From contig DHJB01000055.1 of NCBI GenBank assembly GCA_002404115.1, positions 31,223 to 52,944 on the forward strand: a DNA stretch of 21,722 nt. Direction: 5' to 3'. Shown piece after piece: positions 13,752 through 21,722 of the stretch (positions within the stretch are counted from its first letter, which is position 1; each line of letters starts with the position of its first letter). Position numbers and translations under genes: made by a program. Below the pieces are notes generated by a model. It did not search any database and was not told the origin of the DNA. It saw nothing but the letters and a program-made list of their open reading frames with translations. The DNA comes from Microbacteriaceae bacterium UBA4731 (GTDB lineage: Bacteria; Actinomycetota; Actinomycetes; Actinomycetales; Microbacteriaceae).

Positions 13752-14613
13752 CCCGGCGGATGCCGCGTCGCACGAGCGGTTCGAGGCGGTTGCGTCCGCC
13801 GCGGCCGCCGTCGACGGGTACCGCCCGTTCAACGAACAGGCGATGCTCGACCTGTCCGCCGGCCGCCGCACCCCCCTGCTGATCACCGCGCAGGGCACCG
13901 CCGTCGGGGCCGCGCTCGTCGGCCGCGGCGAACTCGACCTCGTGATCACCCCGGCCCACCGCGGGCTCGGCCACGCCGGCGAGGCCCTCCGGGATATCCT
14001 CGCCGACGCACCGGACCAGCTCACGGCGTGGTCGCACGGCGACCATCCGGCCGCGCGGGTGCTCGCCAACCGGTTCCGGTTCGCGGCCGCACGCACCCTG
14101 CTGCAACTGCGGAAGCCGATGACCGACGCAGCGGAAGCGGCGCCCGTAGCCGGAGCGGCCCCGCGGGGACGGGTGAGCATCGACGCGTTCCGCCCCGGCG
14201 CCGACGACGAGGAATGGGTGATCCTCAACGCGCTCGTGTTCGCGCACCACCCGGAGCAGGGAGCGCTCACCGGCCTCGACCTGACCGCACGGCAGGGCGA
14301 GCCGTGGTTCGACCCGGGCGACTTCCTCATCGCGCGCGACGCCACCGGACGCATGATCGGGTACATCTGGCTGAAAATCGAGGGCGACGGGAAGGTCGGC
14401 GAGATCTACGTCGTCGGCGTTGACCCGGATGCCGCCGGCCGGGGCCTGGGCCGCACCCTCCTGCAGGCCGGCCTCGAACGCCTCCGCGAGCGCGGCTGCA
14501 CGAGTGCCGCGCTTTACGTCGAGGCCCACAACGCGCCCGCCGTTCACCTCTACCGTTCCCTCGGTTTCACCGACTACACGGTCGACGTGCAGTACCTCCG
14601 GCTCGCCGATTAG
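13726..14613 (+). CDS. mshD: Mycothiol synthase MshD
   Basis: A 295-residue protein of two tandem GNAT acetyltransferase domains. The N-terminal one is degenerate ([16 protein letters not shown], about 73-88). The C-terminal one carries the acetyl-CoA loop [18 protein letters not shown] (about 229-246) and [13 protein letters not shown]. MshD acetylates Cys-GlcN-inositol in the last step of mycothiol synthesis, the main thiol of Actinobacteria. The GTG start at 13726 is chosen because AGGAGG (13711-13716) is 9 nt upstream, and [10 protein letters not shown] avoids the low-quality upstream extension. The gene begins inside the last codons of the glnR-like gene. No terminator separates it from ppk. 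Confidence 0.92.
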   Translation: MSLVLSVPDPADAASHERFEAVASAAAAVDGYRPFNEQAMLDLSAGRRTPLLITAQGTAVGAALVGRGELDLVITPAHRGLGHAGEALRDILADAPDQLTAWSHGDHPAARVLANRFRFAAARTLLQLRKPMTDAAEAAPVAGAAPRGRVSIDAFRPGADDEEWVILNALVFAHHPEQGALTGLDLTARQGEPWFDPGDFLIARDATGRMIGYIWLKIEGDGKVGEIYVVGVDPDAAGRGLGRTLLQAGLERLRERGCTSAALYVEAHNAPAVHLYRSLGFTDYTVDVQYLRLAD

Positions 14614-14669
14614 CGAAACGTTCATCCCGATCGTCGCCCCCGCTGGACTCGCGGTGTAAGGATGGTCAG

Positions 14670-16847
14670 ATGGACAGCGACAACATCCAGGCGGACTCCC
14701 TCCTCGGCAGCGACTTCGACGATGATTTCGAACCGCTGATCAGCGAGAACGACCCTGCGCTGCCCTCCGAGCGGTACCTCGACCGCGAGCTGAGCTGGCT
14801 CGCCTTCAACCAGCGCGTTCTCGAACTCGCGGAGGATCCCGACCTCCCCGTGCTCGAGCGCGCGAATTTCCTCGCCATCTTCGCCAGCAACCTCGACGAG
14901 TTCTTCATGGTTCGGGTTGCCGGGCTCAAGCGCCGCATCCTCACCGGGCTGGCGGTTCCGACGAACGTCGGGCGCGCCCCCCAGGAGGTTCTCTCCGACA
15001 TCTCCCGGGCCGCACACGTGCTCCAGGACCGCCACTCGAGGGCCTTCCAGGACCTCGTGCGTCCGTCCCTGGCGAGCTCCGGCATCAACGTCGTCAACTG
15101 GGACACCCTGAACGACGCCGACCGGGCATCGCTGCGCACCTATTTCTCGAACCAGATCTTCCCGGTGCTGATGCCGCTCGCCGTCGACCCGGCGCATCCG
15201 TTCCCCTATATTTCGGGCCTCTCGCTCAACCTCGCGGTGCGGGTGCGCAACTCCAAGACCGGCAAGCAGGAGTTCGCCCGGCTCAAGGTGCCGTCGATGC
15301 TCCCGCGCTTCGTGCGCGTCGACCGCGGCGAAACCCTCGACGACGTTCGCTTCATTACGCTCGAAGACCTCATCGCCAACCACCTCGGCGACCTCTTCCC
15401 CGGTATGCAGATCCTCGAGCACCACGCCTTCCGGGTCACCCGGAACGAAGACGTCGAGATCGACGAAGACGAGACCGAGAACCTGATCAAGGCCCTCGAG
15501 AAGGAACTGCTGCGGCGCCGGTTCGGCCCGCCCATCCGGCTCGAAATCACCGAAGACATGGACGAGGTCACCCTCGGGCTGCTCGTGCGCGAGCTGGACG
15601 TCACCGACCAGGAGGTCTACCGCCTGCCCGCGCCGCTCGACCTCGGCGGCCTGTTCGACTTCGCCCGTGTCGACCGGCCGGACCTCCGCTATGCCAAGCA
15701 CGTGCCGACGACGGCAGCGCAGCTCCTGGCCGCAGAGCCGAACGCCGAGCCCGACATCTTCGCCGCGATCGCCCGCCGCGACATCCTGCTGCACCACCCG
15801 TACGAATCGTTCGCGACCAGCGTGCAGGCGTTCCTCGAGCAGGCTGCGACCGACCCGAACGTGCTGGCCATCAAGCAGACGCTGTACCGGACCTCGGGCG
15901 ACAGCCCCATCATCGACGCGCTCATCGCCGCGGCGGAGTCCGGCAAGCAGGTGCTCGCCCTCGTCGAGATCAAGGCGCGCTTCGACGAGCAGGCCAACAT
16001 CTCCTGGGCGCGCAAGCTGGAGAAGGCCGGCGTGCACGTCGTCTACGGCCTCGTCGGCCTGAAGACGCACTGCAAGCTCGCGCTCGTGGTGCGCCACGAA
16101 GAGGGCGTGCTGCGCCACTACAGCCACATCGGCACCGGCAACTATAATCCCAAGACCAGCCGCATCTACGAAGACCTCGGCCTGCTGACCGCGGATGCCC
16201 AGGTCGGCAAGGATCTCACCCGCCTGTTCAACGAGCTCTCCGGCTACGCGATCGAGAAGAAGTTCAAACGCCTGCTCGTGGCGCCGCTGCACCTGCGCAA
16301 GGCCCTGCTCAAGCGGATCGCGGACGAAACGGCCAACGCGATCGCCGGAAAGCCCGCCGGCATCCGGATCAAGGTCAACTCGATGGTCGACGAGGCCGTC
16401 ATCGACGGCCTCTACCGGGCCAGCCAGGCCGGGGTCCCGGTCGACATCTGGGTGCGCGGCATCTGCAGCCTCAAACCGGGCGTGCCCGGGATGAGCGAAA
16501 ACATCCGGGTTCGTTCGATCCTCGGCCGCTACCTCGAGCATTCCCGGATCTTCTCCTTCCACACCTTGGGTGAGCCGCAGGTCTTCATCGGCAGCGCCGA
16601 CATGATGCATCGCAACCTCGACCGTCGGGTCGAGGCGCTCGTGCGCCTCGTCGACACTGACCACCTCGTGGAGATCGACGCGCTGTTCACGCGCGCCATG
16701 GACGAGCGCACCTCGTCGTGGTGGCTCGACGCCTCCGGCGAGTGGGTTCGTCACCACCTGGACGATTCGGGCCAGCCGTTGGACGACATGCAAAATAGAC
16801 TCATGCAACAAATCGGGCAGCGCAAGCGACTGGTGGGCCGCCGGTGA
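14670..16847 (+). CDS. ppk: Polyphosphate kinase 1
   Basis: A 725-residue enzyme that makes inorganic polyphosphate from ATP, reversibly. The N-terminal domain is recognisable by [20 protein letters not shown] and [17 protein letters not shown]. The catalytic phospholipase-D-like domains hold the autophosphorylated histidine in [11 protein letters not shown] (H467), followed by [12 protein letters not shown]. The second active histidine is in [12 protein letters not shown] (H624), near [15 protein letters not shown]. An extra acidic leader of about 30 residues precedes the family core. AAGGAT (14658-14663) lies 6 nt before the ATG. Its stop overlaps the mutT1 start (GTGA). Placement near pstSCAB and senX3-regX3 fits phosphate storage control. 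Only a weak single PHO-like half site (GTTCATC, 14620) is seen upstream. Confidence 0.96.
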   Translation: MDSDNIQADSLLGSDFDDDFEPLISENDPALPSERYLDRELSWLAFNQRVLELAEDPDLPVLERANFLAIFASNLDEFFMVRVAGLKRRILTGLAVPTNVGRAPQEVLSDISRAAHVLQDRHSRAFQDLVRPSLASSGINVVNWDTLNDADRASLRTYFSNQIFPVLMPLAVDPAHPFPYISGLSLNLAVRVRNSKTGKQEFARLKVPSMLPRFVRVDRGETLDDVRFITLEDLIANHLGDLFPGMQILEHHAFRVTRNEDVEIDEDETENLIKALEKELLRRRFGPPIRLEITEDMDEVTLGLLVRELDVTDQEVYRLPAPLDLGGLFDFARVDRPDLRYAKHVPTTAAQLLAAEPNAEPDIFAAIARRDILLHHPYESFATSVQAFLEQAATDPNVLAIKQTLYRTSGDSPIIDALIAAAESGKQVLALVEIKARFDEQANISWARKLEKAGVHVVYGLVGLKTHCKLALVVRHEEGVLRHYSHIGTGNYNPKTSRIYEDLGLLTADAQVGKDLTRLFNELSGYAIEKKFKRLLVAPLHLRKALLKRIADETANAIAGKPAGIRIKVNSMVDEAVIDGLYRASQAGVPVDIWVRGICSLKPGVPGMSENIRVRSILGRYLEHSRIFSFHTLGEPQVFIGSADMMHRNLDRRVEALVRLVDTDHLVEIDALFTRAMDERTSSWWLDASGEWVRHHLDDSGQPLDDMQNRLMQQIGQRKRLVGRR

Positions 16848-17782
16848 CCGAGATGGCGGTCTATGCCGCCGGGGCGGTGTGCTGGCGCCTGATCGACGAC
16901 AAGGTGCACGTTCTCCTGGTGCATCGCACGATCCACGGCGACGTGACCATCCCGAAAGGCAAGGTCGACCCGGGCGAGTCACTCCCCCGGACGGCCGTGC
17001 GCGAAATCGAGGAGGAGACCGGGATGTCGGTCGCCCTGGGTGTGCCGCTCGGTGTATCGCACTACGGGATGCCCAACGGCCGCGAGAAGATCGTGCACTA
17101 CTGGGCTGCCGAGGTCACCCCGTCGGCGATCCTGCGGTCCACCTTCGTGCCCAACGGGGAAATCGCCGCGATCGAGTGGGTTTCGATCAAGAAGGCCCGG
17201 ACCTACCTCAGCTACCCGGCGGACGTCGAAATCCTCGAAACGTTTGCGCGGCTCGTCGACAACGGCGTCACCCGCACCTTCGCGATCATCGCGCTCCGCC
17301 ACGCCAAGGCCGTGCCCCCGCGCAGCTGGGACGGCGCCGACAGCACCCGGCCGCTCACCGAGCGCGGCGTGACGCAGGCCGCGAGCATCGTGGACACGCT
17401 CACCGCCTGGCGCCCGAAGCGCATCATCACGAGTACCGCGACGCGGTGCGTGACCACGGTCGCGCCGCTCGGCGCGGCCACGGGCATCCAGATCAAGCGC
17501 ACCGACGTCATCAGCCAGGACGCGTGGACCGAGGGCACGGCCGACGTCAGAAGCAGCATCGGCAAGCGGGTTCGCGCCAGGAAGACGACCGTACTCTGCA
17601 GCCACGGTCCGGTGCTGCCCGAGATCCTGCGCGAGATCGCGCTGGCCACGGGCACAACGCTCGGCGCCTACGTCTCGGATGCCGCGGACCTGGAACCGGG
17701 CGGTTTCTCCGTCGTGCACCTCTCCGCCGAGAACCCCAGTTCCGGGATCATCGCCATCGAAACCCACGCTCCCCGGGTGTAG
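16844..17782 (+). CDS. mutT1: MutT1-type Nudix hydrolase fused to a histidine phosphatase domain
   Basis: A 312-residue two-domain protein. The N-terminal Nudix domain (1-135) has the full box from G39 through E45, R53-E54 and E57-E58 to G60 ([20 protein letters not shown]). The C-terminal part (about 145-312) is a SixA-like histidine phosphatase with LRHAKA (R152, H153), TATRCVTT (R201) and CSHGPVLPE (H254). Mycobacterial MutT1 (Rv2985) has this architecture and hydrolyses 8-oxo-dGTP/8-oxo-GTP and diadenosine polyphosphates. It also sits beside ppk there. The GTG start overlaps the ppk stop by four bases; ATG 16853 is a less likely alternative. It may clean oxidised nucleotides or supply a nucleotide-phosphate function linked to polyphosphate. 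Confidence 0.9.
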   Translation: MTEMAVYAAGAVCWRLIDDKVHVLLVHRTIHGDVTIPKGKVDPGESLPRTAVREIEEETGMSVALGVPLGVSHYGMPNGREKIVHYWAAEVTPSAILRSTFVPNGEIAAIEWVSIKKARTYLSYPADVEILETFARLVDNGVTRTFAIIALRHAKAVPPRSWDGADSTRPLTERGVTQAASIVDTLTAWRPKRIITSTATRCVTTVAPLGAATGIQIKRTDVISQDAWTEGTADVRSSIGKRVRARKTTVLCSHGPVLPEILREIALATGTTLGAYVSDAADLEPGGFSVVHLSAENPSSGIIAIETHAPRV

Positions 17783-17829
17783 TTTCGACGCTGCGAACGG
17801 GCCGGCCCGTCGGGTCGGCCCGTCGAAAC
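17782..17829 (+). other. GC-rich hairpin region after mutT1
   Basis: GTTTCGACG (17782-17790) is repeated inverted as CGTCGAAAC (17821-17829). Inside, ACGGGCCG (17797-17804) pairs with CGGCCCGT (17816-17823), so the two stems compete for a few bases. No T run follows. It may end or stabilise the ppk-mutT1 transcript, and it directly abuts the PHO box of pstS. Confidence 0.55.
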
Positions 17830-17831
17830 CC

Positions 17832-17853
17832 GTTCACCTCCCGTTCACCTTGC
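17832..17853 (+). promoter_or_regulatory. PHO box upstream of pstS (two tandem 11-bp units)
   Basis: GTTCACCTCCC at 17832 and GTTCACCTTGC at 17843 are direct repeats in 11-bp register, identical over the first eight bases (GTTCACCT). This matches the direct-repeat units bound by PhoP in Streptomyces and the GTTCACC-type half sites of RegX3. It lies 104 bp before the pstS start. The -10 is unclear; TACCCT at 17911 is a possibility. Confidence 0.75.
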
Positions 17854-17944
17854 GGCCGGTCTGCCGTTAATCGCGCCGCGTAACGTCCCGTGTGGGCCTG
17901 CACCGGCCCTTACCCTGCAGTCAACTTTTTGCATTCAACCCTTG

Positions 17945-17951
17945 AAAAGGA
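17945..17951 (+). promoter_or_regulatory. Ribosome binding site deciding the pstS start
   Basis: AAAAGGA stands 5 nt before GTG 17957. It lies within the frame from the upstream TTG at 17942, which is therefore not the start. Confidence 0.7.
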
Positions 17952-17956
17952 TCCTT

Positions 17957-19048
17957 GTGAATCTCAAGCACATTGGCCGCCCGGCGGTCATTGCTGTGGC
18001 AGCCGCCCTCGCCCTGTCCTCCTGCGCCGCGAACGAATCCGGCGCACCGGCCAGCGGCGGCACCACGAGCGCACTGTCCGGCACGATCAACGCCGCCGGC
18101 TCGTCCGCGCAGGCCGCAGCACAGGAAGGGTGGATCGCTTCCTTCCAGACCGCCAACCCGAAGGTCACCGTCAACTACGACCCGACTGGTTCGGGCGCCG
18201 GCCGCGCGACCTTCATCGCCGGCGGTTCCGACTTCGCCGGCTCCGATTCCTTCCTGAAGGACGAAGAGCTCGCCGGCTCGTTCAAGGCCTGCGCGCCGAA
18301 GTCCAAGGCCGTCGACCTTCCCGTGTACATCTCCCCGATCGCCGTGATCTTCAACGTCAAGGGAGTCACCGACCTCAACCTCGACGCCACGACGATCGCC
18401 AAGATCTTCAAGGGCGACATCAAGACGTGGAACGACCCGGCCATCGCCGCCCTGAACAAGGGCGCTTCGCTGCCGTCGACGCCGATCACCGCCGTGCACC
18501 GCTCGGACGATTCGGGTACCACCAAGAACTTCACGGACTACCTGAACCAGAACGCTCCCAGCGTGTGGACGGATGCACCGGCCGACCCGTTCCCGCTCAA
18601 GACCGGTGAGGGCGCACAGGGCACCTCCGGTGTCGTCGACGCCGTCACCAACGGTGTTGGAACCATCGGCTACGCCGACGCCTCGCGCGCCGGCAAGCTT
18701 GGTGTCGCCAAGATCAAGGTCGGCGACAAGTTCGTGGGTTACACCGCAGACGGCGCCGCCGCCGTGGTGAACGACTCGCCGCTCGTCGCCGGTCGCGAAT
18801 CCAACGACCTCGCCATCGCGCTGGACCGCAAGACCACCGACGCGACGCACTACCCGCTCGTGCTCGTGAGCTACGCGGTCGTCTGCACCGAGTACACCGA
18901 CCCGGCCCAGGCCAAGCTCGTCAAGGCGTATGTCGGCTACATGGCCGGCGCCGACGGCCAGACCGTTGCCGCCAAGGCCTCCGGTTCCGCGCCGCTGTCG
19001 ACCGACGTGCAGGCCAAGGTCGCGGACGTTCTCGCCACCATCAAGTAA
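17957..19048 (+). CDS. pstS: Phosphate ABC transporter substrate-binding lipoprotein PstS
   Basis: A 363-residue extracytoplasmic phosphate-binding protein. The signal peptide ends in the lipobox LALSSC (lipidated C23), followed by a Ser/Gly/Ala-rich linker. The phosphate-binding loops are visible as NAAGSSAQAAAQ, DPTGSGAGRATFIAGGSDFAGSD and RSDDSGTTKNF. A typical PstS C-terminal region follows (GTIGYADAS and a final helix). The GTG start is fixed by AAAAGGA. It heads the pstSCAB operon behind a PHO box. A large hairpin between pstS and pstC probably makes pstS mRNA more abundant than the transporter mRNA. Confidence 0.97.
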   Translation: MNLKHIGRPAVIAVAAALALSSCAANESGAPASGGTTSALSGTINAAGSSAQAAAQEGWIASFQTANPKVTVNYDPTGSGAGRATFIAGGSDFAGSDSFLKDEELAGSFKACAPKSKAVDLPVYISPIAVIFNVKGVTDLNLDATTIAKIFKGDIKTWNDPAIAALNKGASLPSTPITAVHRSDDSGTTKNFTDYLNQNAPSVWTDAPADPFPLKTGEGAQGTSGVVDAVTNGVGTIGYADASRAGKLGVAKIKVGDKFVGYTADGAAAVVNDSPLVAGRESNDLAIALDRKTTDATHYPLVLVSYAVVCTEYTDPAQAKLVKAYVGYMAGADGQTVAAKASGSAPLSTDVQAKVADVLATIK

Positions 19049-19049
19049 C

Positions 19050-19120
19050 ACCCCGTTTGAAGCTGCCCGACCCGGCATCCGTCGCATTGCATGCGACCGC
19101 CGGGTCGGGCAGACTGGGGT
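19050..19120 (+). terminator. Large hairpin between pstS and pstC (attenuator or mRNA-stabilising)
   Basis: Perfect 14-bp stem CTGCCCGACCCGGC (19063-19076) with 19099-19112. A second 6-bp stem inside (GTCGCA 19081-19086 with TGCGAC 19092-19097) closes a 5-nt loop. Outside, ACCCC (19050-19054) can pair with GGGGT (19116-19120). Only three T follow, so termination is probably partial. It begins at the pstS stop and precedes pstC by about 80 bp. Confidence 0.75.
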
Positions 19121-19202
19121 TTGTGGCCAGCGGCTCGTATCCCCGGTTCGACGGATCTCACCTCACTTCTCTTCACCTGACCCACCCAGGGAGACGCCCG
19201 GC

Positions 19203-20147
19203 ATGACGACCGAAGTTGCCACGTCGGCACTCAAGGCCAAACAACGCGCAGGCGACCGGATCTTCTCCACCGCGACGATCGTCGCGGGCAGCCTCATCCT
19301 CGCGATCCTCGCCGCCGTCGCCATCTTCCTGCTCCTGCAGAGCCTCCCGGCGTTCGTCGCCAAGGCCACGGACTTCAAGGGCGGCTTCACCAACTTCTGG
19401 GCCTACGTCTGGCCGCTGGCCTTCGGCACGCTCTGGTCGTCGTTCCTCGCGCTCATCATCGCCATCCCCCTGGCGATCGGCATCGCGCTGTTCATCTCGC
19501 ACTACGCGCCGCGCCGGCTGGCGCAGGGCCTCGGCTACATCGTCGACCTGCTGGCCGCCGTGCCCTCCGTGGTCTTCGGGCTCTGGGGCATCGGCGTCCT
19601 CGCCCCGCTCCTGCAGCCGTTCTACACGACGCTCGTGCAGTGGTTCGGCTGGTTCCCGCTCTTCGCGGGGCCGGTCTCCGGAACCGGGCGCACCCTCCTC
19701 ACCGTCGCCATCGTGCTGGCCGTCATGGTGCTGCCGATCATCACCGCGATCTCCCGCGAGATCTTCCTGCAGACTCCCGTGCTGCACGAGGAGGCCGCGC
19801 TCGCGCTCGGCGCCACTCGCTGGGAAATGATCACGATGGCGGTCCTGCCGTTCGGCCGGCCCGGCATCATCTCGGCCTCGATGCTCGGCCTCGGCCGCGC
19901 CCTCGGCGAGACCATGGCCGTCGCCATGGTGCTCTCCCCGAGCCCGCAGGTGATCTTCAATCTGCTCACCTCGCAGAACCCCACCACGATCGCCGCCAAC
20001 ATCGCGCTCAACTTCCCGGAGGCGCACGGCACGGGCGTGAACATCCTCCTCGGCACCGGCCTGATCCTCTTCGTCATCACGCTCGCGGTGAACATGCTGG
20101 CCCGTTACGTCATCAACCGCCGCAAGGCCTTCTCCGGAGCGAACTGA
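19203..20147 (+). CDS. pstC: Phosphate ABC transporter permease PstC
   Basis: A 314-residue inner membrane permease with six predicted helices: the first around 23-46 ([20 protein letters not shown]), then the core from [20 protein letters not shown] onward. The EAA loop that touches the ATPase is [36 protein letters not shown] is typical of PstC. ATG 19203 has AGGGAGA 8 nt upstream; the frame further upstream overlaps the pstS end and is not coding. The stop overlaps the pstA start by one base. Confidence 0.96.
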   Translation: MTTEVATSALKAKQRAGDRIFSTATIVAGSLILAILAAVAIFLLLQSLPAFVAKATDFKGGFTNFWAYVWPLAFGTLWSSFLALIIAIPLAIGIALFISHYAPRRLAQGLGYIVDLLAAVPSVVFGLWGIGVLAPLLQPFYTTLVQWFGWFPLFAGPVSGTGRTLLTVAIVLAVMVLPIITAISREIFLQTPVLHEEAALALGATRWEMITMAVLPFGRPGIISASMLGLGRALGETMAVAMVLSPSPQVIFNLLTSQNPTTIAANIALNFPEAHGTGVNILLGTGLILFVITLAVNMLARYVINRRKAFSGAN

Positions 20148-21229
20148 TGAGCACCATGACCGCTCCGCTGACCAACTCGCTCACCGCCGGCAAGCTTCCG
20201 AAGTATTCCTCGCTCGCCGTGCTGGCCGGCAGCTGGTTCGCCACGGCCGCCGTCTTCCTCGTGCTGCAGCTCTCCGGCGCGACAACGGACTTCAACATTG
20301 CCGGAACCCTGTTCTTCGGCACGGTGATCTACTGCGTCGCCATCTATCTCCTGTCCTACTTCGTCGAAGGCACGCGCAAGGCCACGGACCGCCTGGTCAC
20401 GGCCCTCGTCACCGCCGCCTTCGTGATCGCGCTGCTCCCACTCATTTCACTCGTCGCGACGACGGTCGTCAACGGGCTGCCGGCGTTCCTCACGCCCACA
20501 TTCTTCACGTCGTCCCAGCGCAACATCGTCGGCGCCGGCGGCGGCGCCCTGCACGCCATCATGGGTACCCTCCTCATCACCGGTGTCGCCGGGATCATCT
20601 CGGTTCCGATCGGCCTGCTCACCGCGATCTACCTGACCGAGTACGGTCGCGGCCGCCTCGCCCGCGGCATTACCTTCTTCGTCGACGTGATGACGGGCAT
20701 CCCGTCGATCGTCGCCGGCCTGTTCGCGTTCGCCCTGTTCTCGCTCCTGTTCAACGACCCGGGCATCCGCTTCGGTTTCGGCGGCGCCGTCGCTCTGTCC
20801 GTGCTGATGATCCCGGTCGTCGTGCGCTCGAGCGAAGAGATGCTCAAACTCGTGCCGAACGAACTGCGCGAAGCCGCGTACGCGCTCGGGGTGCCGAAAT
20901 GGCTGACGATCCTCAAGGTCGTGCTGCCGACATCCCTCGCCGGGATCATCACCGGCGTGATGATCTCGATCTCGCGCGTGATCGGCGAGACCGCGCCGCT
21001 GCTGATCATCTCCGGGTTCACGGCGAGCATGAACTACGACCTGTTCAGCGAGCGGATGATGACCCTGCCGGTGTTCGTGTACACCCAGTACGCCAGCCAG
21101 GGTGCCGACACCCAGGCCTACGTCGACCGGGCCTGGGCCGGAGCCCTCACACTCGTCCTGATCGTGATGCTGCTCAACGGCGTCGCCCGCCTCATCGGCA
21201 AGATCTTCTCCCCCAAGCTCGGCCGCTAG
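20147..21229 (+). CDS. pstA: Phosphate ABC transporter permease PstA
   Basis: A 360-residue permease. The core of six helices starts near residue 80 and includes [35 protein letters not shown] and the EAA loop [20 protein letters not shown], then [15 protein letters not shown]. The first 75 residues hold two extra membrane segments (about 22-43 and 52-71) absent from Escherichia coli PstA, an extension I recall as common in actinobacterial homologues. The start ATG overlaps the pstC stop (TGATG), with GGAG 7 nt upstream. Pairs with PstC to form the channel. Confidence 0.96.
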   Translation: MSTMTAPLTNSLTAGKLPKYSSLAVLAGSWFATAAVFLVLQLSGATTDFNIAGTLFFGTVIYCVAIYLLSYFVEGTRKATDRLVTALVTAAFVIALLPLISLVATTVVNGLPAFLTPTFFTSSQRNIVGAGGGALHAIMGTLLITGVAGIISVPIGLLTAIYLTEYGRGRLARGITFFVDVMTGIPSIVAGLFAFALFSLLFNDPGIRFGFGGAVALSVLMIPVVVRSSEEMLKLVPNELREAAYALGVPKWLTILKVVLPTSLAGIITGVMISISRVIGETAPLLIISGFTASMNYDLFSERMMTLPVFVYTQYASQGADTQAYVDRAWAGALTLVLIVMLLNGVARLIGKIFSPKLGR

Positions 21230-21249
21230 CCGTCAACTCGAAGGATTAC

Positions 21250-21722
21250 ATGTCCAAGCGCATCGAAGTCACCGACCTCAACGCCTACTACGGCAAGTTC
21301 CTCGCCGTCGAGGGCGTCTCGCTGACCATCGAGCCCCGCTCCGTGACGGCCTTCATCGGCCCCAGCGGATGCGGCAAGTCCACCCTCCTGCGCACCCTCA
21401 ACCGCATGCACGAGGTCATCCCCGGCGCGCACGTCGAGGGTGAAGTGCTCATCGACGGCAACAACCTGTACGGCCCCGGCGTCGACCCGGTGCTCGTGCG
21501 CCGGCAGGTGGGCATGGTGTTCCAGCGCCCGAACCCGTTCCCGACCATGTCGATCCAGGACAACGTGCTGGCCGGCGTGAAGCTCAACAACCGGCGCATG
21601 TCCAAGAGCGACGCCGACGACCTGACCGAGAAGTCGCTGCGCGGCGCAAACCTGTGGAACGAGGTCAAGGACCGCCTGCATGGGCCCGGCTCGGGCCTGT
21701 CCGGCGGCCAGCAGCAGCGGCT
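21250..21722 (+). CDS. pstB: Phosphate ABC transporter ATPase PstB, 3' end cut by window
   Basis: The first 157 codons are present. Walker A is GPSGCGKST, preceded by [14 protein letters not shown]. The Q-loop is [14 protein letters not shown], characteristic of PstB, and the signature LSGGQQQR is the last motif before the edge. Walker B and the H-loop lie outside. AAGGA (21241-21245) lies 4 nt before the ATG, 20 bp after the pstA stop. It hydrolyses ATP to power phosphate import and relays transport state to PhoU/SenX3. Confidence 0.97.
   Translation, partial: MSKRIEVTDLNAYYGKFLAVEGVSLTIEPRSVTAFIGPSGCGKSTLLRTLNRMHEVIPGAHVEGEVLIDGNNLYGPGVDPVLVRRQVGMVFQRPNPFPTMSIQDNVLAGVKLNNRRMSKSDADDLTEKSLRGANLWNEVKDRLHGPGSGLSGGQQQR

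Noticed and set aside
14620..14641. A PHO box upstream of ppk
   Set aside because: Only one unit, GTTCATC at 14620, resembles the pstS box. The next 11-bp step (TCGTCGC) matches poorly, so there is no convincing tandem repeat.
14622..16982. A 786-codon minus-strand open frame opposite ppk
   Set aside because: It mirrors the ppk codons, has no recognisable domain and no start signal. Long antisense frames are expected at this GC content.
19146..19177. PHO-like units between pstS and pstC
   Set aside because: GTTCGAC and CTTCACC occur, but their spacing is not a multiple of 11 bp.
1..21722. CRISPR arrays, insertion sequences, prophage, tRNA or rRNA genes
   Set aside because: No spaced direct repeats, transposase motifs, attachment-site duplications or tRNA-like cloverleaf segments were seen in reading the window. 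This was by eye, so a tRNA or Rfam scan could still find a small RNA.

Overview
The window is a high-GC, gene-dense, unbroken stretch of actinobacterial chromosome. The family is most likely Microbacteriaceae, inferred from composition, frequent GTG starts, mycothiol synthase (MshD), CarD, fused IspDF, the DUF4032 protein and the fused Nudix/phosphatase MutT1. No tRNA, rRNA, CRISPR array, transposase or phage gene is visible. No gene-free stretch exceeds 300 bases; the longest, about 230 bp, is the carD/lpqE divergent region.

Layout. 1-537 is the 3' end of a sugar-type ABC ATPase, closed by a strong terminator. 619-1917 encodes a DUF4032 kinase-like protein. On the minus strand follow carD, then ispDF-cysS-rlmB, the last three with overlapping stop/start codons. 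Divergent from carD is an LpqE-like lipoprotein. Next come regX3 and senX3 (minus, overlapping), divergent from phoU. After these are gpmA and a minus-strand unit made of a 37-residue membrane microprotein, a nitrobindin/FABP-like protein and YgfZ. A small three-helix membrane protein then faces a GlnR-type regulator, which overlaps mshD. ppk overlaps mutT1, and the window ends in pstS-pstC-pstA-pstB (pstB cut by the edge).

How it fits together. Much of the right two thirds concerns phosphate: sensing (SenX3-RegX3, PhoU), import (PstSCAB), storage as polyphosphate (Ppk) and nucleotide cleaning (MutT1). A perfect tandem PHO-box-like repeat lies upstream of pstS, and a weaker 11-bp-register repeat lies between senX3 and phoU, so RegX3 probably ties these units together. 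The GlnR-type regulator adds a nitrogen link. The left third is a conserved actinobacterial block (carD-ispDF-cysS-rlmB with lpqE) for transcription, isoprenoid precursors and translation.

Most notable unexplained structure: a 63-bp palindromic element present three times (1931-1993, 9796-9858, 10649-10711). All copies have 22-bp arms and a 19-nt spacer, always sit just past a gene's 3' end, and show paired compensatory changes between copies. Second: five genes have a TANNNT hexamer exactly 6-7 nt before the start codon, a pattern expected for leaderless transcripts. It explains missing ribosome sites and fixes the gpmA start.
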